Positions 21,358-30,612 of a stretch of 64,000 nucleotides of DNA are shown piece by piece. The notes below the pieces were generated by a model. That model was not told the DNA's origin, made no database searches, and worked only from the letters and a program-made list of their open reading frames with translations. The DNA is from Mycolicibacterium sp. CBMA 226 (lineage in GTDB: Bacteria > Actinomycetota > Actinomycetes > Mycobacteriales > Mycobacteriaceae). Within the stretch, counting starts at the first letter, position 1. Each line of letters begins with the position of its first letter. Position numbers and translations under genes: made by a program. The DNA lies in assembly GCF_009729075.1 (NCBI RefSeq), contig NZ_VTGY01000013.1:619953-683952 (forward strand), read 5' to 3'.

Positions 21358-23322
21358 CTAGTGGTCGGCGTTCTGTGGGCCGTGAGATCCCTTGCCTGCG
21401 CCCACCAACCCGTTGTCCGACGTGGAGTCACCGGATTTGTTCGACTTGCCCTTCGAGTCGGCTGAGCCACCGGACTTCTGGGATTTGTCGGGCTTCCCCG
21501 CCGTACCGGACTTGCCCGACGAGCCCGCCTGCGCACCGTTCGGGCCGTCCGACTTGTCGCCGGAAGCCGACGACCTACTGGAGGCACCAGTCTGCGGTGC
21601 CGCTCCCGAGTCGGGCCCGGCCGTTCCGGGCGAGGCCGGACTCACGGACTCGCCGGTGGACGACGAACTACTCGGTGTCGTCCCTGAACCCGTTGCGCCG
21701 GAAGATGGCTGGCTGGTTGCCGACGGCTTGGTCGCGGCGCCCGCCGGCACTGCGGTCGCGGCTGCGGCCGCCGGCACTGCGGTTGCGGCGGCGGCCGCCG
21801 GCACTGCGGTTGCGGCTGCCGGCACCGCGGTGGCGGTTGCCGCGGTTGTCCCCGTTGTCCCGGTGGTGCCCGTCGTTCCGGCCGCACCAGTCGTTCCCGT
21901 TGCCCCGGTCGACGAAGTCTGCTGCGTCACCGGTGCCGTCCGGGTCGCGGCCGTCGGCTGCACCGCAGCAGTCGTGACGGTGGGCGTAACCGCTGAGGTC
22001 TTCGGCAGAGCTGCCGTCGACTTCGCCGCCAGAGGCGCCAGCGACGACAGGGCTCCGGCCAGCTGCGCGGAGATGGCCGTGACAAACGAGTTGACCGCTT
22101 GCCCCAACTGCTGAAGACCGCTCTGGATGGCCAAGCCGATCGACTGCACCAGGTTCGCCAGCGCCTGGACCACCGAGGCGACTCCTGATACGACGCCGCC
22201 GACCGTCGCGCCGATGGTGCCGAGGAGACCGCCGGAGTACTGCTGAATCGCCTGCTGGATGACGGCCACCGCCAGCTTCGGCGTCCAGTCGGCGTTGTAG
22301 ATGCCGTAGCCGTCGGCACCGGGAACACCGTCCTGCGCGGTGTAGATGAACACCGGCCCGGCGTAGGCAATGGTCTGCCAGGCGTCGAGCAGGTTCTTGA
22401 TCAGGTCGGCCTGGGTCTGCTGGCTCACGTCGTTGGTGGTGGCGCCGAACTCGCTGATCCAGATCTTCTTGAGCCCGTCACCGTATTGGGTCATCAGCTG
22501 GTAGATCGCATTCAGTTGCGACAGAGGCGAGTTCGCGACACCAAGACCCTGGGAGAACGGCAGCGACTCTTGGTACGGGTGAAACGACAACGCGTCGAAG
22601 TAGTTCGCTGCGCCGGCAGCCAGCATCTGCTGGACGAAGGTGACCGGGTCCATCGTTACGCCGCTGACACTGATGTAGCTGCCCAGCGCGCCGGCCACGA
22701 CGACGGCGCTCGGATTGACAGCCTTGATCGCCGGATAGGCGGCTTTCAGCAGGGCTGCGTATGCAGTCGGGTCGATGGGATCCGACGACACCGCGATGTT
22801 CGGTTCATTCCAGATTTCGTACGCCGAGATGGCCGTGCCGTACCGCTGGGCCACCGCGGTGACGAAGGAGGCATACGTGGCTGGGTTGGGAGTGCCCGCG
22901 CCGGGGATGGTGCCCGACGGCGCGGCCCAGAGCGGTGTGCTGGCGACCTCGGCCAAGACGCCCATGTTCCGCGCCTGCGCGGCCTGGATGACCATGTCGA
23001 TGCTGGACCAGTTGTAGACGCCATTGACGGGTTCAACGTAGATCCACGGCACGAAGACGCGGACGTCCTGGACCCCGATGGACTGGAGAGTGTCGAGGGT
23101 CTGGTTGATCTGGGCCTGGGTCTCGCCGTACAGCCCCGAATCAGCGATCCCGATGCTCGATGGCGACGAGACGATCTCCGCGGTGTTCTCCACCTGCGCC
23201 GTCACCAATTTGGGCGGCAGGACCGATGGCGTGGTATATGCGCAGATCATCGAGACCGGAAGTATTGCGATAAGACCACGAAACGTATAGGCACGGAATG
23301 CTCCGTGCGGCGACGAGTGCAT
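21358..23322 (-). CDS. Secreted glycoside hydrolase (cellulase/GH5-GH39-like) with low-complexity C-terminal tail
   Basis: 654-residue exported protein. N-terminal signal/anchor segment (about residues 15-33), then a TIM-barrel hydrolase domain to about residue 330 with the acid/base motif EIWNEPN and nucleophile motif WISEFGATT. A coiled-coil-like hydrophobic stretch follows (about 345-410), then a 240-residue tail rich in Thr, Ala, Pro, Ser and Gly ending in a Lys/Ser/Gly-rich segment. The ATG at 23322 is preferred because AAGGGG sits six bases upstream; a TTG at 23340 is possible. Substrate could be a plant or self polysaccharide; not resolvable. The upstream region is unusually AT rich. 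Confidence 0.82.
   Translation of the reverse strand: MHSSPHGAFRAYTFRGLIAILPVSMICAYTTPSVLPPKLVTAQVENTAEIVSSPSSIGIADSGLYGETQAQINQTLDTLQSIGVQDVRVFVPWIYVEPVNGVYNWSSIDMVIQAAQARNMGVLAEVASTPLWAAPSGTIPGAGTPNPATYASFVTAVAQRYGTAISAYEIWNEPNIAVSSDPIDPTAYAALLKAAYPAIKAVNPSAVVVAGALGSYISVSGVTMDPVTFVQQMLAAGAANYFDALSFHPYQESLPFSQGLGVANSPLSQLNAIYQLMTQYGDGLKKIWISEFGATTNDVSQQTQADLIKNLLDAWQTIAYAGPVFIYTAQDGVPGADGYGIYNADWTPKLAVAVIQQAIQQYSGGLLGTIGATVGGVVSGVASVVQALANLVQSIGLAIQSGLQQLGQAVNSFVTAISAQLAGALSSLAPLAAKSTAALPKTSAVTPTVTTAAVQPTAATRTAPVTQQTSSTGATGTTGAAGTTGTTGTTGTTAATATAVPAAATAVPAAAAATAVPAAAAATAVPAGAATKPSATSQPSSGATGSGTTPSSSSSTGESVSPASPGTAGPDSGAAPQTGASSRSSASGDKSDGPNGAQAGSSGKSGTAGKPDKSQKSGGSADSKGKSNKSGDSTSDNGLVGAGKGSHGPQNADH
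21743..21838 (-). repeat. Short tandem repeat inside the glycoside hydrolase gene
   Basis: Two near-identical 27-bp units (21743-21769, 21770-21796) and two related 21-bp units (21797-21817, 21818-21838), encoding repeated VPAAA(AA)TA blocks in the tail. All units are multiples of three, so copy number can change without breaking the frame. Confidence 0.85.
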
Positions 23323-23709
23323 GCGCATCCCCTTGCTCAAACCCCGGTATCTGGCGAACTATTGCTAGGTCACCTATGAACGGCGGAGACACTACCCGTA
23401 TTTGGCAAAAAGAATCTACAGAACCGTTAGATGAATAAACATACCTATGGTCAAAACCGGGTTTACCTCCATAGACTGCTCACAGCTTTTCTACATAATC
23501 CCGGCAGGGGATCATAATTTACTTGTGCGTATATTATTGCTAGCACACTCAATTTCGAAATTCAGCAAATACAAATTGTTGTTGCCAAAATCGCCCCGGT
23601 GCGAGCTGAATACCTTCGGTACATTTTCCGCGCCGCCACGGTCGGGACACCCGTGCGGACCCGGCCCCTAAACTTCTGCAGCACTGATCAATGAAGGGGT
23701 ACGACCGCG
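23323..23709. other. AT-rich intergenic region
   Basis: A 387-base gap without a gene, of which roughly 23390-23610 is strongly AT rich (about 40 percent GC by eye, against about two thirds GC around it). It lies between the divergent glycoside hydrolase and EEP-family genes, so it probably carries both promoters; such stretches are typical targets of the xenogeneic silencer Lsr2. No coding potential beyond a short chance frame. Confidence 0.75.
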
Positions 23710-24654
23710 ATGTGGCAGTCAGTTCTGACCTACGCAGGCGCCATCGCACTGTGCGCGGCTATGGCCGGCATCGTGGTGCGCTGGGTTCCGATCGTCAACA
23801 GGTCGCTGTTGGCACTCGCAGCCGGCGCGCCGTACGCGGTCCTCGGCGCCCCGATGGCGGCAATCCTGTTCGGCATTGCACGAAACTGGCCGATGACGGC
23901 AGTCGCCATAGCGACCACGGTCGGCGCGGCCGCGTTGCAGTTGCCACTGTTCCGACGGGCGACGGCACCGGCGGGCACGGCGCTGCGCTTCCTGTCCGCC
24001 AACCTGCGCTATGGACGCGCCGAGGCCGAGCCCGTCGTTCGGTACGCCGAAGAGGGCGCGGATATCGTTGCGCTGCAAGAACTTACACCCGCGGCGTTGG
24101 TGCGACTGGAGGCCGCCGGGCTGGACCGGGTGTTCCCCTACCGCGCCCTGCGCGTGATGGACGAGCCCGGTGGCGTGGGCCTCTGGAGTCGCTACCCGAT
24201 CAGTGACGTCCGCATCGACGACGGCTTCTGGCTGGGAATGCTGGCCGCGGACGTCCAACTCCCGGAAGCACCGGCCGCCACCCGGGTCATGACCGTGCAC
24301 CTGTCCGCGCCGTGGCCCGACCCGCTCCAGGGGTGGCGCGACGACCTGGCCCGACTGGCCGACACGTTGCTGAAGGCCGCCGAGGCAAGCACCGGCCCGG
24401 TGCTGCTGGCCGGTGACCTGAACGCGACTCCCGATATGCGCGAGTTCCGCCGGCTCCTGCGGCAGGGCTATCAGGATGCCGGCGCGCAGGCCGGCGCCGG
24501 TGTGGTGCGCACGCATCCGGCCGACATCGTCGCGCCGCCGGTCTTCGCCGTCGACCACATCCTGACCCGCGGCTACGTGGCCACGTCGGTGCGGACGCTG
24601 CAGGTGCCTGGTTCGGACCATCGGGCGCTGCTGGCCCAACTGGTCGCCGGCTGA
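23710..24654 (+). CDS. Endonuclease/exonuclease/phosphatase family protein, membrane-anchored
   Basis: 314 residues: two or three N-terminal hydrophobic segments (about 5-25, 32-55 and 62-78) followed by an EEP catalytic domain facing outward. Conserved positions seen: FLSANLRYG (Asn), IVALQELTP (Glu), the GDLNATPD motif, AVDHILT and the final SDHRALLA (Asp-His pair). Such proteins are metal-dependent phosphodiesterases acting on nucleic acids, sphingolipids or phosphoinositides; the target here is unknown. Its stop codon abuts that of the convergent vanX-like gene within TGATCA. Confidence 0.85.
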   Translation: MWQSVLTYAGAIALCAAMAGIVVRWVPIVNRSLLALAAGAPYAVLGAPMAAILFGIARNWPMTAVAIATTVGAAALQLPLFRRATAPAGTALRFLSANLRYGRAEAEPVVRYAEEGADIVALQELTPAALVRLEAAGLDRVFPYRALRVMDEPGGVGLWSRYPISDVRIDDGFWLGMLAADVQLPEAPAATRVMTVHLSAPWPDPLQGWRDDLARLADTLLKAAEASTGPVLLAGDLNATPDMREFRRLLRQGYQDAGAQAGAGVVRTHPADIVAPPVFAVDHILTRGYVATSVRTLQVPGSDHRALLAQLVAG

Positions 24655-25305
24655 TCAGGTCAACGGCACGTCGAGAATCGGGCGGGGCTCAGCCGCCCCC
24701 GGGCCGTTGAAGTGCCACCACTCCCCCTCATACACGCTCAGCCCGCCGGCGACCATGGCGTCGCGCAGCCGGGCGCGGTTGGCCTGCTGCTGCGGGGTGA
24801 CGCCGGTGGTCGCATACGCTGTCGCGCGCGGGGTGAAGTCGTCGAAATCGGTGCCCATGTCGACGCCGGTGATCGTCACGTCGACCGACCGGCCGGACTC
24901 GTGGCTGCGGGCGAACTGGCTGGGTTTGGCGACCCAGTTCGGGTCCGGCACGGCCTGGAACATCCGGACCTGGACCTCGTGCGGGCGGTAGCAGTCCCAG
25001 AACGTCAGCACTTCGCCGTGCGCGCGCAGAATCCGGGCTGCGGTGGCCAGGCCGGGCCCCATCGATTCGTGGATCAGGCACCGTGCGTCGGCCGGATACA
25101 GCGCGACGCCGACGAAGTTGTTCGGGGTGGCGTACCGCAGGTCGATCACCGCGTCCGGGACGACGGTGCGGACGTCTATCAGTCCGGCCGCGGCGGCCTG
25201 CGGGGACACCGGCGGTGGGGCGGGCTGCGGTGCCGCCGAGGCGGTACCGACGTCACTCACCGCGAGCGCCGCGCCCAACATGACCACGAGGGTTCGCACG
25301 AACAT
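24655..25305 (-). CDS. Secreted D-alanyl-D-alanine dipeptidase (VanX/DdpX family)
   Basis: Zinc dipeptidase of 216 residues with a Sec signal peptide ending near ASAAP (residue 25-26). Catalytic set as in VanX: R107 in CYRPHEVQ, zinc ligands H135 and D142 in the SHESGRSVD motif, catalytic E195 and third ligand H198 in EWWHFN. The signal peptide argues for degradation of cell-wall-derived D-Ala-D-Ala outside the membrane or for peptide recycling, not cytoplasmic vancomycin resistance. Single gene; no vanH/vanA partners nearby. Confidence 0.9.
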   Translation of the reverse strand: MFVRTLVVMLGAALAVSDVGTASAAPQPAPPPVSPQAAAAGLIDVRTVVPDAVIDLRYATPNNFVGVALYPADARCLIHESMGPGLATAARILRAHGEVLTFWDCYRPHEVQVRMFQAVPDPNWVAKPSQFARSHESGRSVDVTITGVDMGTDFDDFTPRATAYATTGVTPQQQANRARLRDAMVAGGLSVYEGEWWHFNGPGAAEPRPILDVPLT

Positions 25306-25427
25306 GTGTCGAGGTTGCCAGATCCTCGCGCCGAAGAACTACCGGATCGGGTCGGCACGCCGGGGTGCACTGCTGCGGAACCAGCTCTGCCACTGGCTGC
25401 CACCGGTGACGTCGACCGGAAACGACG

Positions 25428-25459
25428 GAACCCCGCACGACCTGGGTCGTGCGGGGTTC
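25428..25459 (-). terminator. Terminator of rplK-rplA
   Basis: 14-bp perfect stem (25428-25441 / 25446-25459) with loop CTGG, 21 bases beyond the rplA stop codon. The minus-strand tail CGTCGTTTCC is only weakly U rich. Confidence 0.75.
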
Positions 25460-25480
25460 TGTTGCGACTACGGATTCGGC

Positions 25481-26191
25481 TTACGCCTCTTCGGTGAAGT
25501 TCCGGGTGACGGCCGGGTCGACCGGGATGCCCGGGCCGGTGGTCGTCGAGACGGTGACCTTCTTCAGGTAACGGCCCTTCGACGACGACGGCTTGGCACG
25601 CAGCACCTCGTCCAGCGCGGCACCGTAGTTTTCGGCCAGCTTGGCCTCGTCGAACGACGCCTTGCCGATGATGAAGTGCAGGTTGGCCTGCTTGTCGACG
25701 CGGAAGTTGATCTTGCCGCCCTTGATGTCGTTCACGGCCTTGGCCACGTCCGGGGTGACGGTGCCGGTCTTCGGGTTCGGCATCAGACCACGCGGGCCGA
25801 GCACACGGGCGATCTTACCGACCTTGGCCATCTGGTCCGGCGTCGCGATCGCGGCGTCGAAGTCGGTCCACCCACCCTGGATACGCTCGATCAGGTCATC
25901 GCTACCGACGGCATCGGCGCCGGCGGCCACAGCGGCCTCAGCCTTCTCACCAACCGCGAACACCACTACGCGGGCGGTTTTACCGGTGCCGTGCGGCAGG
26001 TTGACGGTGCCACGCACCATCTGGTCTGCCTTACGAGGATCGACACCCAGCCGGATCGCAACCTCGACGGTCGAATCCTGCTTCTTCGAGGACGTCTCCT
26101 TGGCCAGTTTGACGGCCTGGAGCGGGGTGTACAGGTTGTCGCGGTCCACCTTCTCGGCAGCTTCGCGGTATGCCTTGCTGTTCTTGCTCAT
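25481..26191 (-). CDS. rplA: 50S ribosomal protein L1
   Basis: 236-residue L1 stalk protein, binds 23S rRNA helix 76-78 and assists E-site tRNA release. Standard length; the L1 signature around [20 protein letters not shown] is intact. Lies 160 bases after rplK in the same direction; in many bacteria L1 represses rplK-rplA translation by binding its mRNA. Confidence 0.98.
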   Translation of the reverse strand: MSKNSKAYREAAEKVDRDNLYTPLQAVKLAKETSSKKQDSTVEVAIRLGVDPRKADQMVRGTVNLPHGTGKTARVVVFAVGEKAEAAVAAGADAVGSDDLIERIQGGWTDFDAAIATPDQMAKVGKIARVLGPRGLMPNPKTGTVTPDVAKAVNDIKGGKINFRVDKQANLHFIIGKASFDEAKLAENYGAALDEVLRAKPSSSKGRYLKKVTVSTTTGPGIPVDPAVTRNFTEEA

Positions 26192-26213
26192 TCAAATCTC
26201 CAGTTCAGAGGTT

Positions 26214-26244
26214 GTGGTTAGCGAGCCGAAGCGGGCTCTTCCAC
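26214..26244 (-). promoter_or_regulatory. Hairpin in the rplK-rplA intergenic leader
   Basis: GTGG...GAGCC-loop-GGCTC...CCAC (26214-26217 with 26241-26244 and 26223-26227 with 26234-26238), an interrupted stem a short distance before the rplA ribosome site. Its place fits a translational control element for L1, but no specific L1 target consensus was verified. Confidence 0.35.
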
Positions 26245-26351
26245 GTATTGCTTGTGTTGACTCTGCGGTCACGGCAGCGATTACTCGCACTTTTCCGCCG
26301 TCAGCGCAATGTCAATCGGACTACTCGACTGCGGTCTGGTCGATCCGCAAG

Positions 26352-26783
26352 CTACTCGACCGTGATGCCCATCGACCGGGCAGTGCCGGCGATGATCTTG
26401 GCAGCGGCGTCGATGTCGTTCGCGTTGAGATCTTCCTTCTTGGTCTCGGCGATCTCGCGGACCTGGTCCCAGCTGATCTTGGCGACCTTGGTCTTGTGCG
26501 GCTCGGACGAACCCTTCTGGATACCCGCAGCCTTGAGCAGCAGCCGGGCAGCCGGCGGGGTCTTCAGAACGAACGTGAACGTACGGTCCTCGTAGACGCT
26601 GATCTCGACGGGGATGACGTTTCCGCGCTGGCTTTCTGTCGCAGCGTTGTACGCCTTGCAGAACTCCATGATGTTGACGCCGTGCTGGCCGAGCGCCGGA
26701 CCCACGGGCGGGGCGGGGTTGGCCGCGCCGGCCTGGATCTGAAGCTTGATCAGCCCGACGACCTTCTTCTTCTTCGGGGCCAT
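26352..26783 (-). CDS. rplK: 50S ribosomal protein L11
   Basis: 143-residue L11, part of the GTPase-associated centre and target of thiopeptides. The proline-containing [19 protein letters not shown] segment (residues about 24-42) and the C-terminal rRNA-binding domain with AGTARSMGI are present. 71 bases downstream of nusG in the conserved secE-nusG-rplK-rplA string. Confidence 0.98.
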   Translation of the reverse strand: MAPKKKKVVGLIKLQIQAGAANPAPPVGPALGQHGVNIMEFCKAYNAATESQRGNVIPVEISVYEDRTFTFVLKTPPAARLLLKAAGIQKGSSEPHKTKVAKISWDQVREIAETKKEDLNANDIDAAAKIIAGTARSMGITVE

Positions 26784-26854
26784 TGGTGTGGTGTTCCTTT
26801 CTAGGTAGTCGCGGCGCGACTACGTTCCTGCTAACCGAGAGCCGAGGCTCGCGA

Positions 26855-27721
<867 letters not shown>

Positions 27722-28189
27722 TCAGCCGAACACCCACATGACGAGCTTGGCGAGACCGAAATCGACCCCACCGATCAGCGCCACCATGAACACCAGGAAC
27801 GCCAGCACGACGGTCGTGTAGCCGACCATCTGCTTACGGTTCGGCCAGATGACCTTCCGCAGTTCAGCAACGACCTGCTTGAGGTAGTTCCAGACGAAGA
27901 CGAACGGGTTCCGGGTGGGGCCGGCCTTCTTGGACTTTGCCGACTTCTTCGGCTTGGCCTTCTTGTCAGCGTCGTCGGCCGCGCTGTCTTCGGCGTCGGA
28001 GTCCGCGGCGTCGGTTTCGACGTCCGATTCGGACTCATCGACATCGACGGCCCGCCGGGCCCGCTTTCCGGTCGGACGCGCGGGGCGCGTCACAACTGCG
28101 GTCTGGCCCTGCGACTCGCTTTCGCCCGCGTCGGTGCCCGCATCAGTACCGGCGCCTGCGGAGCCGGCACTATCGCGCTCGTCGCTCAC
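27722..28189 (-). CDS. secE: Preprotein translocase subunit SecE
   Basis: 155 residues with a long charged N-terminal region (about 90 residues, Asp/Glu/Lys/Ala-rich) and one C-terminal transmembrane helix ([15 protein letters not shown]) after the amphipathic [17 protein letters not shown] segment that is the family hallmark. GTG start. Part of the SecYEG translocon in the inner membrane; 48 bases upstream of nusG. Confidence 0.95.
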   Translation of the reverse strand: MSDERDSAGSAGAGTDAGTDAGESESQGQTAVVTRPARPTGKRARRAVDVDESESDVETDAADSDAEDSAADDADKKAKPKKSAKSKKAGPTRNPFVFVWNYLKQVVAELRKVIWPNRKQMVGYTTVVLAFLVFMVALIGGVDFGLAKLVMWVFG

Positions 28190-28252
28190 CGCATGCCTTT
28201 CGTCTGTTCCAGGTGGTCACAATTCCAGTGTCCACATCGGTATTCAGTTGAG

Positions 28253-28325
<73 letters not shown>

Positions 28326-28469
28326 TCAGCACCGACCAGGTCGGCGCTTCCAGTTGGGTCCTCACACAATTCGCGCGCTCCCCGATCGGTCGATCTGTAA
28401 CCGACGGACAGCGCGCTTGAATGGGTGGATCCCCGAGGACCGAGTGTACATCGGCCCATGTCTGAGTTA

Positions 28470-28982
28470 CTAATCCGCTCCGACGGCCGAGCGCAGCACC
28501 TGCCCGCTCTCGCGGTCGTAGCGCACCGACACCGAATTGTCGCCCTCGTGACCCATCAGAGTGGTGAACGCCTCCATGATGATGTCGCCGTCGTCATCGG
28601 CAAGGGTGTTGCGGGTGACGACGATATCGGCGTTGAACCGGTTCTCCACCGACATGACTTCCAGTTCGGCATGCAGTCGGTCGCCCACCTTGATCGGGCG
28701 GCGGTAGACGAATTTCTGGTCCACCTGGATGATCTGCATCGTCTCGATGCCCACGTCGACATTGCGGAAGAAGTCCTGCTGGACCAGGTTCGCCACGATC
28801 GACACGAATGTCGGACCGGCGACCAGGCTGTCATGGCCCAATTCCGCCGCTGCGGCCTCATCGATGGACGCCGGATCCTCGGACTTCACCGACTTGGCGA
28901 ACTGCTTGACCTGTTCGCGGCCCACCACGAATACCTCTGGGTACTTGTAGACCATCCCCAGGATGTTTGCTTTCAAAGCCAT
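28470..28982 (-). CDS. hadC: (3R)-hydroxyacyl-ACP dehydratase subunit HadC
   Basis: 170-residue hotdog-fold accessory subunit that pairs with HadB to dehydrate long meromycolate intermediates in FAS-II. Recognised from the N terminus MALKANILGMVYKYPEVFVVGREQVKQF (only ends need be noted) and close likeness to HadA. Lacks its own catalytic dyad as expected. Follows hadB after a single base. Confidence 0.95.
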   Translation of the reverse strand: MALKANILGMVYKYPEVFVVGREQVKQFAKSVKSEDPASIDEAAAAELGHDSLVAGPTFVSIVANLVQQDFFRNVDVGIETMQIIQVDQKFVYRRPIKVGDRLHAELEVMSVENRFNADIVVTRNTLADDDGDIIMEAFTTLMGHEGDNSVSVRYDRESGQVLRSAVGAD

Positions 28983-28983
28983 C

Positions 28984-29412
28984 TCAGGCCAACTTCGCGG
29001 TCGCGACGGCGCGGCCGAAAATCTTCTTGCCGCCGGTCGTGGCAGAAATCGCGATAGTCACCGATTTGGCGTCCTCATCGACCGACTTCACGCGGCCGGT
29101 GAAGATCAGCTCGGCGCCGATGCCGTCGTTGGGCACCGGGACCACCGCGGTGAAGCGGACGTTGTACTCGGTGACGGCGGCCGGGTCACCGACCCAGTTG
29201 GTGATGAAGCCGCCGCCCAGGCCCATGGTCAGCATGCCGTGGGCGATGGCGGTGTCCAGACCGACCTGCTTGGCGATCTCGTCGTCCCAGTGGATGGGGT
29301 TCAGGTCGCCGGAGACGCCGGCGTAGTTGACCAGATCCTGCCGGGTCAGCTTGATGGTCTTCTCGGGCAGCTCGTCGCCGACCTTGACCGAACTGAATTC
29401 ACGAAGCGCCAT
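28984..29412 (-). CDS. hadB: (3R)-hydroxyacyl-ACP dehydratase subunit HadB
   Basis: 142-residue catalytic subunit of the FAS-II dehydratase that makes mycolic acids. The catalytic dyad D36 and H41 is in the hydratase motif GDLNPIHWDD. The ATG at 29412 is inside hadA, giving a 14-base overlap that couples translation. Works as HadAB and HadBC heterodimers. Confidence 0.97.
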   Translation of the reverse strand: MALREFSSVKVGDELPEKTIKLTRQDLVNYAGVSGDLNPIHWDDEIAKQVGLDTAIAHGMLTMGLGGGFITNWVGDPAAVTEYNVRFTAVVPVPNDGIGAELIFTGRVKSVDEDAKSVTIAISATTGGKKIFGRAVATAKLA

Positions 29413-29875
29413 CTGAGAACCCCTTATCTCCGTCTTCGCCCGACCGACCCGCCAGGGTCGTGTAGGCCTCCTGCACAACCTCACCACGATCGTTGGTGAT
29501 GATGTTCTTGGTCACGATGATGTCGGTGCCGTGCGCCTGGCGAAACGAGTCGACGTAGACGTCGTAGTACAGCTTGTCCCCGGCCATGATCGGCTGGAGA
29601 AACTTCAGCGACTGGTCGATGTGAACGATCTTGGCGTCGGAAATGGCGACGCCGGCGTCCTGGAACATCGCCAGCTGTGCCTGATAGCCGAAAATGCTGA
29701 TGAACGTCAGCGGTGCCAGCAGCGCGTCGTAGCCCAGCTCGGCGGCCGCGGACTCCCGGTGGAAGCAAGCGTCATCGTTCCGAACGGCGAGCGCGTGCTC
29801 ACGGATCTTCTCGCGACCGACCTCATAGCACTCGGGATGCCGGTAGTGATAGCCGACAATGTCCGCCAGACCCAC
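29399..29875 (-). CDS. hadA: (3R)-hydroxyacyl-ACP dehydratase subunit HadA
   Basis: 158-residue hotdog-fold subunit that forms the HadAB dehydratase for earlier meromycolate elongation. GTG start (reads VGLADIVGYHYRHPE) 9 bases after rpmG, with no strong ribosome site, so it is probably coupled to rpmG translation. It contains the cysteine in NDDACFH that corresponds to the position targeted by thiacetazone in M. tuberculosis HadA (C61) only if alignment confirms it; here the visible Cys is near residue 37. Confidence 0.95.
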   Translation of the reverse strand: MGLADIVGYHYRHPECYEVGREKIREHALAVRNDDACFHRESAAAELGYDALLAPLTFISIFGYQAQLAMFQDAGVAISDAKIVHIDQSLKFLQPIMAGDKLYYDVYVDSFRQAHGTDIIVTKNIITNDRGEVVQEAYTTLAGRSGEDGDKGFSDGAS

Positions 29876-29884
29876 GACGAGTGA

Positions 29885-30052
29885 CTAACGCGACTCTTTG
29901 TGCGGCTGGTGCGTACCGCAGTTCGGGCAGAACTTCTTCAGTTCGAGCCGATCCGGGTCGTTGCGGCGGTTCTTCTTGGTGATGTAGTTACGGTGCTTGC
30001 ACACCTCGCAGGCCAAGGTGATCTTCGGCCGTACGTCGGTACTCGACGCCAC
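29885..30052 (-). CDS. rpmG: 50S ribosomal protein L33 (zinc-binding type)
   Basis: 55-residue protein reading from [20 protein letters not shown] ... [15 protein letters not shown]. Two CxxC pairs (CEVC and CPNC) show the zinc-containing C+ form. Same place and length as M. tuberculosis rpmG2. First protein gene of the rpmG-hadABC string, directly after tRNA-Met. Confidence 0.95.
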   Translation of the reverse strand: MASSTDVRPKITLACEVCKHRNYITKKNRRNDPDRLELKKFCPNCGTHQPHKESR

Positions 30053-30090
30053 GTCAGTGCCTCTTTCGCTTCGAATCTCTGTTGTGCTGG

Positions 30091-30164
30091 TAGCGGTGGG
30101 GAGGCTCGATCTCCCGACCTCACGATTATGAGTCGTGCGCTCTAACCAGCTGAGCTACACCGCC
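30091..30164 (-). tRNA. tRNA-Met (CAT, elongator)
   Basis: 74 nt; acceptor GGCGGTG/CACCGCT with a G-U first pair, D-loop AGCTCAGCTGGTTAGAG, anticodon CAT at 30128-30130, discriminator A. CCA is encoded at 30088-30090. Elongator because the acceptor starts with a base pair and the anticodon stem lacks the three G-C pairs of the initiator. Confidence 0.95.
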
Positions 30165-30230
30165 CCGACAGACACAGGCGGCGCAGCGGCGGATATTACT
30201 TCCGTCGCTCCGCTCGCCATATGTCCACCG

Positions 30231-30303
30231 AGCCCCCTAACGGAATCGAACCGTTGACCTTTTCCTTACCATGGAAACGCTCTGCCGACTGAGCTAAGGG
30301 GGC
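30231..30303 (-). tRNA. tRNA-Thr (GGT)
   Basis: 73 nt; acceptor GCCCCCT/AGGGGGC, anticodon GGT at 30268-30270 in loop ATGGTAA with stem TTTCC/GGAAA, TPsiC GGTTCGATTCC. CCA not encoded. Leads the thrT-metT-rpmG-hadABC block. Confidence 0.95.
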
Positions 30304-30612
30304 CTGACCCTCGGTTTCGGGCTGCCGGTTACGACCGCCTGCCCCGCGGGCCTTAAAGAGGTTACCGTCTCGCGGTTTCACCTGCCAAAACGGCAGCGTA
30401 ACCGCACTATTTTGGCTCATTCGGGGGCAGCTGTCGCGTGATTGTCCCGATCTGATCCCGTAGTTGTCCCAGACTTCAATGATCGCTTGCCTCGACGCGT
30501 AGTTATTTACATCAGGTACCGGTGCGCCTTCCGAACGATGCCTGGGCGCAATTCGCTTGGCCCGGCCGATACGTTGATTGACGCCAGGAATCGCCCCAGG
30601 CCCACGGTTCAA
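30304..30612. other. Intergenic region upstream of tRNA-Thr
   Basis: About 310 bases with no gene seen. Contains the promoter-like sequence at 30359-30388, and a small CTGCC/GGCAG inverted repeat (30382-30396 region). The remainder shows nothing recognisable. Confidence 0.6.
30359..30388 (-). promoter_or_regulatory. Candidate promoter for tRNA-Thr/tRNA-Met/rpmG-had block
   Basis: Minus strand: -35-like TTGGCA (30383-30388), 18-base spacer, -10-like TAACCT (30359-30364). The start would be about 30352, roughly 50 bases before tRNA-Thr. Confidence 0.4.

Noticed and set aside
24655..25305. Vancomycin-resistance cluster
   Set aside because: The VanX-like protein has a signal peptide and no vanH/vanA neighbours, so a cytoplasmic resistance role is unlikely.
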